From contig JAQQAL010000010.1 of the NCBI GenBank assembly GCA_028532855.1, positions 62,001 to 126,000 of the forward strand: DNA of 64,000 nucleotides. The letters run 5' to 3'. The position numbers and the translations under genes are program-made. Shown here piece by piece: positions 46,174 to 53,008 of the stretch; the first letter of the stretch is position 1; each line of letters opens with the position of its first letter. Below the pieces are notes generated by a model. That model did not search any database. It saw nothing but the letters and a program-made list of their open reading frames with translations, and had not been told where the DNA came from. The stretch comes from Candidatus Thalassospirochaeta sargassi. Its GTDB lineage: Bacteria > Spirochaetota > Spirochaetia > UBA9216.

Positions 46174-47076
46174 CTATCCTACAAAATGGTAACTGTACTT
46201 ACCGTTTTCATACTTGATATATGCAATAAAATCATCATCGATAAAAACCGCATAGGAACCGTTATCTTTAGGCGGAATTTTAAAAAAAGAATCACGAATT
46301 GTCACGCCCTGCCTGAGTTTTGCCGCTCCGTCTACATCGGTCTCGATTATTCTGAAATGGAGGGCGTCCGATTTTCCAAGTTTTTCAAACGTACCACGGC
46401 CTCTTATAAGATGTTCCGAGGGATTAAAATCTTCGGCTTTAATGCTGTCAGCCAGATTAAAAGGGCCGACGCTGATTCTTGTTAATGCTCGAAGATGAGC
46501 ACAGCTGCCAGAAAGCCGACCGAGGTCTCTGGCAATAGATCTAATATAGGTGCCCTTTGAACAGTCTATTCTGCATTTCAGAACAGGAGAGGTCCAATCG
46601 ATTATTTCGAAATTATAGATATGAACATCACGTTCAGGCAGTTCGGTTATCGTTCCGTTAAGGGCTTTTTTATAGGCGCGCTCGCCGTTTACATGTACAG
46701 CTGAAAATATCGGCGGTCTCTGTCTGACGGCGCCTTGAAAACTGGGGAGCACGCTTTCAATGGTTTTATACTCTGGTATTTCTGCGGTTTTTATGGTGTC
46801 TCCGGCAGGATCAAGGGTGTTTGTTTCGGTCCCGAAAATGATATCTGCTTCATAGGATTTATCAAACGCTGTAAACACGGGGTTGAGTCTGGTGAATCGC
46901 CCTGCAAGGACAACGAGGAGCCCCTCAGCAAAACTGTCAAGGGTTCCTGTATGGCCAACCTTCACCTTTGCACCGCTATATTCTTTCAGCTTTTTTTTAA
47001 GAGTTCCGAGTGCTTTGAAAGATGTTAATCCTGCGGACTTATTAAGAAGTATAATACCGTTTGTATCAGTCGTCAC
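46174..47076 (-). CDS. truB: tRNA pseudouridine-55 synthase TruB
   Basis: Makes pseudouridine 55 in the T-loop of tRNAs and acts as an RNA chaperone. The motifs present are NGIILLNKSAGLTS, KVGHTGTLDSFAEGLLVVL with the catalytic Asp, RPPIFSAVHVNGERAYKKA and CSKGTYIRSIARDLG, followed by a short C-terminal domain. I choose GTG 47076 (about 300 residues), which overlaps rbfA by 11 bp. A TTG at 47115 would extend it but adds non-homologous residues. The start remains somewhat uncertain because the ribosome-binding site is weak. Confidence 0.92.
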   Translation of the reverse strand: MTTDTNGIILLNKSAGLTSFKALGTLKKKLKEYSGAKVKVGHTGTLDSFAEGLLVVLAGRFTRLNPVFTAFDKSYEADIIFGTETNTLDPAGDTIKTAEIPEYKTIESVLPSFQGAVRQRPPIFSAVHVNGERAYKKALNGTITELPERDVHIYNFEIIDWTSPVLKCRIDCSKGTYIRSIARDLGRLSGSCAHLRALTRISVGPFNLADSIKAEDFNPSEHLIRGRGTFEKLGKSDALHFRIIETDVDGAAKLRQGVTIRDSFFKIPPKDNGSYAVFIDDDFIAYIKYENGKYSYHFVG

Positions 47077-47443
47077 TTTCTTCGGGGGGTGCAGGCTCAA
47101 TATGCATTGATTCAAGTTTTTTGGTCATCTCAAACCCGTCCTTAATGGAGCTGTCAAAGATAAACTTAAGCTTAGGTGTTGTTCTGGTATGCATTTTTTT
47201 ACCGAGATTTTTCTGGATAAAGCCAGCGGCGCTGTTAAGCCCGTCGACACTGGATTTAATCTTCCTCTCACTTTCAATCCCGGAAATATAGATCCTGGCA
47301 AAAGACAAATCTTTTGATACATCAACCTTGGAGATTGAAACAAGTTTTGAGATTCGGGGATCCTTTACGGTTCCCCTCATTATCATCTCACTTATAGCTT
47401 CACGCACCATATTATCGATGCGCTGCATTCTGAATTCTGACAT
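47066..47443 (-). CDS. rbfA: Ribosome-binding factor A
   Basis: Cold-shock 30S maturation factor that binds near 16S helix 1. The 125-residue protein has the KH-like fold sequence RMQRIDNMVREAISEMI, DPRISKLVSISKVDVSKDLSFARIYIS, LNSAAGFIQKNLGKKMHTRTTPKLKFIFDSSIKDG. It sits in the standard infB-rbfA-truB order, 8 bp after infB. Confidence 0.96.
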   Translation of the reverse strand: MSEFRMQRIDNMVREAISEMIMRGTVKDPRISKLVSISKVDVSKDLSFARIYISGIESERKIKSSVDGLNSAAGFIQKNLGKKMHTRTTPKLKFIFDSSIKDGFEMTKKLESMHIEPAPPEESDD

Positions 47444-47451
47444 CTGATTTC

Positions 47452-50100
47452 CTAACTGAGGTTACGTGCAGTTTCCTTTATCACGTAAACTTCAAACTGG
47501 TCTCCAACCTGAACATCAAGATAGTTTTCTATGCCGATACCGCACTCAAAACCCGATTCAACCTCACGGGCATCGTCCTTGAATCTCTTAAGGGACGATA
47601 TTTTGCCTGAGTGAATGATAACTCCGTCTCTGATAACGTGAGCGTTTTCATTACGTCTTACCTTGCCGGAAAGAACATAACAACCGGCGATAAGGCCAAT
47701 CTTCGGTACTTTGAATACATCCCGCACCTCTGCCGTTCCAAGTGTCTCTTCAGAGAGTTCCGGAGCAAGCATGCCTTCCATTGCTGCTTTTATATCGGCT
47801 ACAGCATCGTAGATGATGTTATATTTTCTGATATCAACCTTTTCTCGTTCGGCAAGTACAAGTGCCTTGGCTGTCGGTCTGACATGAAATCCTACAATAA
47901 TCGCATTAGAAGCGGAAGCAAGCGTAATGTCGTTTTCTACAATTGCTCCTGCCGCAGCATGAATTGGTGTAAGTTTAATCTCGTCGGTACTCAGTTTCTT
48001 AAGTGATGTAGTGAGTGCTTCTACAGAGCCGTGAACATCACCCTTGATAATAACCTTGAGTTCCTGTATTTCACCTTCCTGAATTGAATCGTAAAGGTTA
48101 TCAAGAGTAACCTTGGTGAGGTTCTCTGCTCTTCCCTGTTTTTCAAGTTCCTGGCGTTTTTCACCTACCATTCGGGCGGTTTTTTCATTCTCAGTTACCT
48201 GGAATGGTGCACCTGCATTAGGAATACCTGTAAATCCAAGTATCTCAACAGGGGTTGCAGGCCCTGCTTCGGTAATTTTATTACCCTTGTCGTCAAACAT
48301 TGCCCTGACCTTTCCCGGGTAAATGCCTGCGACAAAGCTATCGCCAATCTTGAGGGTACCGCGCTCAACAATAACAGATGAAACGATACCGCGCCCCTGG
48401 TCAACCCTGGATTCAATAACAGAACCTTCTGCTCGGCAGTCGTAATTAGCCTTGAGCTCAAGCAGTTCCGCCTGAAGGATGATTGTGTCTAGTAATTCCT
48501 TGACTCCGGTGCCTTTAAGGGCAGATATCTCATTAAATAGCGTAGTTCCACCCCAGTCTTCAGGAATAAGGTTATACTCGGAAAGCTGCTGCTTAACCCT
48601 GTCTACATTAGCTTCGGGTAGGTCGCATTTATTAACTGCTATGATAATAGGAACCTCAGCCTCTTTTGCGTGGTTGATAGCTTCAATTGTCTGGGGCATA
48701 ACACCGTCGTTTGCTGCAACAACAAGGATAACTATATCAGTAACCTCGGCTCCTCTGGCTCGCATCATTGTAAATGCTTCGTGACCCGGAGTATCAAGGA
48801 ATACGATTGAGCCCTGTTCAAGGTCAACCTTTGAAGCACCGATGTGTTGTGTTATTCCGCCGTGCTCGTCGGAAACGATGTCGGTCTTACGAATTGCATC
48901 TAACAGCTTCGTTTTACCATGGTCGACATGTCCCATAACTGTAACAATCGGCGGTCTTGGTTTGAGGTCTTCCTCGGAATCTTTTTCACTCTCAATAAGT
49001 GTTTCATCATAGAGAGACACTATCTTAACCTTACAGTTGTATTCACCTGCGAGGAGGCTGGCTGTATCAGAATCAATCTGCTGATTCATTGTTACCATCA
49101 TGCCCATGCCCATCAGCTTAGCGATAAGCTCTGATGCCTTCAGGTTCATTTTTCGTGCAAGATCTGAAACTGTTATAACTTCCATCATCTCAATCTCTGA
49201 AGGTACAGGATTGGTTTTCTGGATAGATTTCTTCTTTATCTGAAAGTCTTTTTCCTGCTGGAAATCGTTTTTCTTCTTATAATCAGTCTTCTTTTTGGTC
49301 TTGAATACCTTTCTGCCGGCAGATTTCTTATTTTCACCGCCGGGAGCTGGCATTCCACCGCCTGTACGATTCTGTCCCGGACGACCCTGACCCGGTCTAC
49401 CGGTTCCTCCCGGTCTTCCCTGGTATCCACCCTGCTGAGGTCTGCCGGTACCGCCCGGACGCCCCTGATAGCCGCCAGGTCTGCCCTGGTATCCGCCCTG
49501 ACGGTTGTCTGAACGTCCCTGGTATCCGCCCTGACGGTTGTCTGAACGTCCCTGGTATCCGCCCTGACGGTTATCTGAACGTCCCTGGTATCCGCCCTGA
49601 CGGTTGTCTGAACGTCCCTGGTATCCGCCCTGACGGTTGTCTGAACGTCCCTGGTATCCGCCCTGGCGGTTGTCGTTTCTATTTTCGCCGCGGTCTGACT
49701 GCGGCCGTGTTTTTTCTGTACCGGATGATGCTTTGGATTCAGGCGCTGCTTTATCCGGTGATTTAGCCGGTGCAGGCGCAGCCGTTTCTTCAGCTGTCGG
49801 TTTATTTGCAAAAATATCGTCTTGAGATCTGCCCTTGCGTGAACCCCCGATAGGCCTGTCGCCTTTCTGCTGTTTATTTCCTGCAGGCTTACTAACGGGG
49901 GAAGCCTTTGCAACCGGTTTTACGCCTTCCGACTTTGATTTGTCTGATGCAGGCACAGCCTTTGCAACGGGTTTTTTCTTTTTCTTAACGACAACAACCT
50001 TCTTCTTCTCCGCTTTAGAAGCGTCCGATTCGGCTGCCGGTTTTTTGTGTTTAATCAATGTAGCTTTGGGCATATTTTTCTTCTCAAGTTCTTCTGACAT
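47452..50100 (-). CDS. infB: Translation initiation factor IF-2
   Basis: GTPase that places initiator tRNA on the ribosome. The 882-residue protein has a long low-complexity N-terminus: Lys-rich at first, then Gly/Arg/Gln-rich tandem repeats at about 140-210. The IF2 N-domain follows (EVITVSDLARKMNLKASELIAKLMGMG), then the G domain with G1 GHVDHGKT, G3 DTPGHEAF and G4 NKCD, then domains II-IV (GTAEVRDVFKVPKIGLIAGCYV). It lies in the nusA-infB-rbfA order. Confidence 0.98.
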   Translation of the reverse strand: MSEELEKKNMPKATLIKHKKPAAESDASKAEKKKVVVVKKKKKPVAKAVPASDKSKSEGVKPVAKASPVSKPAGNKQQKGDRPIGGSRKGRSQDDIFANKPTAEETAAPAPAKSPDKAAPESKASSGTEKTRPQSDRGENRNDNRQGGYQGRSDNRQGGYQGRSDNRQGGYQGRSDNRQGGYQGRSDNRQGGYQGRSDNRQGGYQGRPGGYQGRPGGTGRPQQGGYQGRPGGTGRPGQGRPGQNRTGGGMPAPGGENKKSAGRKVFKTKKKTDYKKKNDFQQEKDFQIKKKSIQKTNPVPSEIEMMEVITVSDLARKMNLKASELIAKLMGMGMMVTMNQQIDSDTASLLAGEYNCKVKIVSLYDETLIESEKDSEEDLKPRPPIVTVMGHVDHGKTKLLDAIRKTDIVSDEHGGITQHIGASKVDLEQGSIVFLDTPGHEAFTMMRARGAEVTDIVILVVAANDGVMPQTIEAINHAKEAEVPIIIAVNKCDLPEANVDRVKQQLSEYNLIPEDWGGTTLFNEISALKGTGVKELLDTIILQAELLELKANYDCRAEGSVIESRVDQGRGIVSSVIVERGTLKIGDSFVAGIYPGKVRAMFDDKGNKITEAGPATPVEILGFTGIPNAGAPFQVTENEKTARMVGEKRQELEKQGRAENLTKVTLDNLYDSIQEGEIQELKVIIKGDVHGSVEALTTSLKKLSTDEIKLTPIHAAAGAIVENDITLASASNAIIVGFHVRPTAKALVLAEREKVDIRKYNIIYDAVADIKAAMEGMLAPELSEETLGTAEVRDVFKVPKIGLIAGCYVLSGKVRRNENAHVIRDGVIIHSGKISSLKRFKDDAREVESGFECGIGIENYLDVQVGDQFEVYVIKETARNLS
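49486..49683 (-). repeat. 33-bp tandem repeat inside infB (six near-identical copies)
   Basis: Six copies of a 33-bp unit begin at 49486, 49519, 49552, 49585, 49618 and 49651. They differ by only one or two bases and encode the 11-residue unit NRQGGYQGRSD. The copies are contiguous and in frame, so this is a coding repeat and not a CRISPR array. The product is an RGG-like, Arg/Gly/Tyr-rich disordered region. Confidence 0.95.
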
Positions 50101-50111
50101 AGTCCCTTCTT

Positions 50112-51665
50112 CTATTCTTCGTCTTCGTCTTCATCTGCTTCTTCTATTTCAAAGCTGATACCGACCCCGCAACTGGGGCAGGCGGTCATATCGAGGGTGA
50201 TGGGTGCGCCGCATTCAGGGCATTCATAACCTTCATCCTCTTCAGAATCTTCAGATTCGTCGGAGGTTTCTTCATCATCATTCTCTTCTGCAGGATCTGA
50301 TGAAAACTCTTCTTCGCTATAATCATTTTCAGAAGATTCGTATTCTTCTTCAATATAATCTTCTTCTTCTTCGATAATGTCAACATTGTCCGCGATAATT
50401 GATCTTATCAAATCTACATCCTCATCTGAGAGGTCGCTGAAATTAGTAAGCTCATCATCGGATAATGCAATAAGGTCTTCTATAAGTTCAATGTTGTGTT
50501 CTTTTAGAACTGATATGATTGAATCAGTAATTCCGGGAAGTTCGGAAATTGACGTGATCTCTTCAGAATCGTCTACTTCTCCGAAGAGCTCTGAAACTGC
50601 ACGTCTTGTATCAACAGCAATGTCCATTTCTTCGAACTGTTCTTCAGTCTTGACATCAATGTTCCAGTCGGCAAGCCGATTTGCAAGACGAACGTTAAGT
50701 CCCTGTTTTCCGATTGCAAGAGAAAGCTGACTGTCGCCTACTATAGCAAGAGCTTGTCGTTTCGCTTCATCAAGTACGATAATATCGTTTACTTCTGCTG
50801 GGGAAAGTGCGTTCTTGATAAAGACACGCGGGTTAACATCATATTTGAGGATATCGATCTTCTCACCCTCCAGTTCACGAACTATAGCCTGGATTCTAAC
50901 CCCCTTCATACCAACACATGCGCCCACCGGATCAACATCGTCACGATTTGAATAAACTGCGATTTTTGTCCGGTAACCCGGTTCCCGGACTATTTTGAAT
51001 ATCTCAACTGTCTTGTCATAGATTTCAGGTACTTCAAGTTCAAATACTCTCTTAACAAAATCGGTATGTGTTCTGGAAAGTACAATCTGCAGCCCGGAAG
51101 GAGTCTTGTTAATCTCATATATAAGGGCCTTAATTCTGTCATTAGGTCTGTAGACCTCTCGAGGCGACTGAAATCTCTTCGGAAGGATACCTTCTGTTTT
51201 GCCGAGATCAACATAGATGTTACCGTTTTTTTCTCTCTGGTAATATCCAATAATCATTTCTCCGAGTTTCTCGTTATACTCAGAAAAAAGAGTGTCTTTT
51301 TGAATCTCTCTAAGAGTCTGTTTTGCCTTTTGCTTGGCGCTCTGAACAGCTACCCGGTCGAATTCCAGCGGATCGATAGGTATTAGCAGCTCGTCACCTA
51401 TTTCGCCCTCCTCGTTTAACACGAGAGCATCTTCGAGAGCTATTTCAGCAACAGGATCATAAACGTCTTCTACAATTACCTTCTGTGCGTATAATTCAAC
51501 TTCGTTTCCGTCTTCTGAAAACTGTACAACAGCGTTGTCCACTGTTCCGAAAGTCCGCTTATAAGCAGCCAGGAGAAAATCTTCTATAGTTTTAATTACA
51601 AGATCTTCGGATATTCCCTTGTCCTGTACTAATTGTTTAATTGCTTCAGCTATGCCTGACGACAT
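50112..51665 (-). CDS. nusA: Transcription factor NusA with C-terminal acidic linker and zinc ribbon
   Basis: Binds RNA polymerase and nascent RNA to control pausing, termination and antitermination. The 517 residues comprise the N-terminal polymerase-binding domain, an S1 domain (~130-200), two KH domains (~230-345; VGACVGMKGVRIQAIVRELEGEKIDI, LAIGKQGLNVRLANRL) and one helix-hairpin-helix domain (~375-425). An Asp/Glu-rich stretch of about 55 residues follows, and then a C4 zinc ribbon (Cys482, 485, 496, 499) with an acidic end. The ribbon is not part of standard NusA. It starts 17 bp after rimP. Confidence 0.96.
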   Translation of the reverse strand: MSSGIAEAIKQLVQDKGISEDLVIKTIEDFLLAAYKRTFGTVDNAVVQFSEDGNEVELYAQKVIVEDVYDPVAEIALEDALVLNEEGEIGDELLIPIDPLEFDRVAVQSAKQKAKQTLREIQKDTLFSEYNEKLGEMIIGYYQREKNGNIYVDLGKTEGILPKRFQSPREVYRPNDRIKALIYEINKTPSGLQIVLSRTHTDFVKRVFELEVPEIYDKTVEIFKIVREPGYRTKIAVYSNRDDVDPVGACVGMKGVRIQAIVRELEGEKIDILKYDVNPRVFIKNALSPAEVNDIIVLDEAKRQALAIVGDSQLSLAIGKQGLNVRLANRLADWNIDVKTEEQFEEMDIAVDTRRAVSELFGEVDDSEEITSISELPGITDSIISVLKEHNIELIEDLIALSDDELTNFSDLSDEDVDLIRSIIADNVDIIEEEEDYIEEEYESSENDYSEEEFSSDPAEENDDEETSDESEDSEEDEGYECPECGAPITLDMTACPSCGVGISFEIEEADEDEDEE

Positions 51666-51682
51666 CAGTCTCCTCCGTTTTA

Positions 51683-52147
51683 TTAATCTAATTTGGCCTT
51701 CTGAATCTGTTCGTACATGTATTCGGATTCCCCGCTCGCGGTTTGAAGCTTCATTTTACTGTTATCAGCATCAGAAATTTTTCCTTCAATCCAATTATTA
51801 TCGATGAGCAGGTTGATATTTTCATCTTTAAAGATCTGAAATTCCCAGGCATCTTTCAGTGTTCTGCCCACACCGGGTGAAGAAACTTCCAGATTCACGT
51901 CTCTATTATCAGCCCAGACCTCTATTCGGGGCATTACAGCCCTGGAAATCTGTGTACAAGTGTCAATATTAATTCCGCCCTTTTTATAGAGAACAATCCT
52001 CACCTGAAGGTTAGTGTTCACTACTGCAGAGTTGAGCTGCACTATTCCTGTTTTAAAACCATCACAAATCGGTTTAACAATTGAGAATAGCTCATTTTCT
52101 TCGTAACTGCTGAATTTCAATCGATCTTCCTTAATAATAATCAGCAT
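51683..52147 (-). CDS. rimP: Ribosome maturation factor RimP
   Basis: Assists assembly of the 30S head. The 154-residue protein has the two-domain family pattern: LQVRIVLYKKGGINIDTCTQISRAVMPRIE, then NRDVNLEVSSPGVGRTLKDAWEFQIFKDENINLLI, and a C-terminal Sm-like barrel. GGGAG lies 5 bases before the ATG. It is the first gene of the rimP-nusA-infB operon and lies directly downstream of an intrinsic terminator in the leader. Confidence 0.95.
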   Translation of the reverse strand: MLIIIKEDRLKFSSYEENELFSIVKPICDGFKTGIVQLNSAVVNTNLQVRIVLYKKGGINIDTCTQISRAVMPRIEVWADNRDVNLEVSSPGVGRTLKDAWEFQIFKDENINLLIDNNWIEGKISDADNSKMKLQTASGESEYMYEQIQKAKLD

Positions 52148-52162
52148 AAAAACTCCCAGCCT

Positions 52163-52191
52163 ATAAAAAAAGAAGTCGTGTTCGACTTCTT
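52163..52191 (-). terminator. Intrinsic terminator in the rimP-nusA leader
   Basis: Arms AGAAGTCG (52171-52178) and CGACTTCT (52183-52190) form a perfect 8-bp stem, extendable by one A-T pair, with a 4-base loop. On the minus strand, seven T's follow. It lies after comF but also between the promoter at 52219-52247 and the rimP ATG. It can therefore act both as the comF terminator and as an attenuator of the nusA operon. Confidence 0.85.
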
Positions 52192-52218
52192 CAGGCGGTG
52201 TTCTTAAGCTGTCGTCTT

Positions 52219-52247
52219 ATTGTATATCCAATAGGGTTAAAGGTCAA
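52219..52247 (-). promoter_or_regulatory. Sigma-70 promoter of the rimP-nusA-infB operon
   Basis: Reading the minus strand: TTGACC (52247-52242), a 17-bp spacer and TACAAT (52224-52219). The -35 overlaps the last codons of comF. Start of transcription is expected near 52212, giving a leader of about 65 nt that contains the intrinsic terminator at 52163-52191 and no evident reading frame. Confidence 0.72.
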
Positions 52248-52974
52248 TAGCCATGGCAAGGCAGACAACTGTGCTGCAGCCGGCTTCTTTCAGGACGCAG
52301 GAACATCGGTTCATGGTTGCTCCGGTTGTAAATACATCATCCAGGAGCAGAACCTTATCAGGAACAGCTGTACCGTAGCGTAAGCTTATTCCATTTTCAA
52401 GATTCGTAAGCCTGTCTTCATAATTCATAGTTTTCTGAGCCCTGCCGTTAATGCGTTTCAGGCAGTAACTGGTTTTATAACCATACTTTTTATTTAAAAT
52501 TCTGCATATTGCTTCCACCTGATCCCAGCCTCTTTTTCGTTTTGCCGAGGGTCGGAAAGGGACCGGTACTATAGTGAAACCCTGTCTGCGGTATAATTGA
52601 AGTTCAGCTGCTTTTTCAGCAAAATAATGCGATAAGGCTTTTCTATTGTCAAACTTATAGGCTCTGATCAGCTGTTTCCCGGTATCAAGATAGAGAAATA
52701 GAGATGTTGCTGAATCAAAACTCCATTCCCTCTCCCGGCAACGGCTGCATATTGACTCTTCAGAGCTTAGAGGAAATCCACAGTTCGTGCAGCGTGATAT
52801 AGCAGGGTAAGCCCTGGAAAAAATGGAATTATCCGCCTTGTCACGACACTCGCGGCAAAGAGGTATATTCCATCCATCCCCTGTTCGCTGTAGCGAAAGT
52901 GATCTGCCGCAGATTGAACAGGTATCAGGGAGTAAAAGATCCGCAGCCAGTGCCGCAATTTTTCTAAGGGTCAT
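52237..52974 (-). CDS. comF: ComF/GntX-family phosphoribosyltransferase-like protein
   Basis: About 245 residues. The N-terminal part has zinc-binding Cys pairs (CSICG, CREC, CTNCG, CSRC). A type I phosphoribosyltransferase-fold domain follows with the PRPP loop VLLLDDVFTTGAT and the PVPFRPSAKRKRGWDQVE segment. ComF homologues are needed for DNA uptake in competent bacteria; GntX is linked to utilisation of DNA. I start at ATG 52974 (MTLRKIAALAADLLLPDTC), which fits the family, instead of a start inside mutS. Ribosome-binding site is weak, so coupling to mutS is likely. Confidence 0.9.
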   Translation of the reverse strand: MTLRKIAALAADLLLPDTCSICGRSLSLQRTGDGWNIPLCRECRDKADNSIFSRAYPAISRCTNCGFPLSSEESICSRCREREWSFDSATSLFLYLDTGKQLIRAYKFDNRKALSHYFAEKAAELQLYRRQGFTIVPVPFRPSAKRKRGWDQVEAICRILNKKYGYKTSYCLKRINGRAQKTMNYEDRLTNLENGISLRYGTAVPDKVLLLDDVFTTGATMNRCSCVLKEAGCSTVVCLAMAIDL

Positions 52975-53008
52975 ACAGTATTCTATAACCGGATAATTTA
53001 ATCCTGAT

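Noticed and set aside
49486-49683. CRISPR-like regular repeats
   Set aside because: The copies abut without spacers, keep the reading frame and are translated in IF-2.
49236-49913. 225-codon open frame in another minus-strand frame of infB, encoding Arg/Asp/Thr-rich repeats
   Set aside because: It is a frame shadow created by the 33-bp repeats and basic codons of infB; no start signal or homology.
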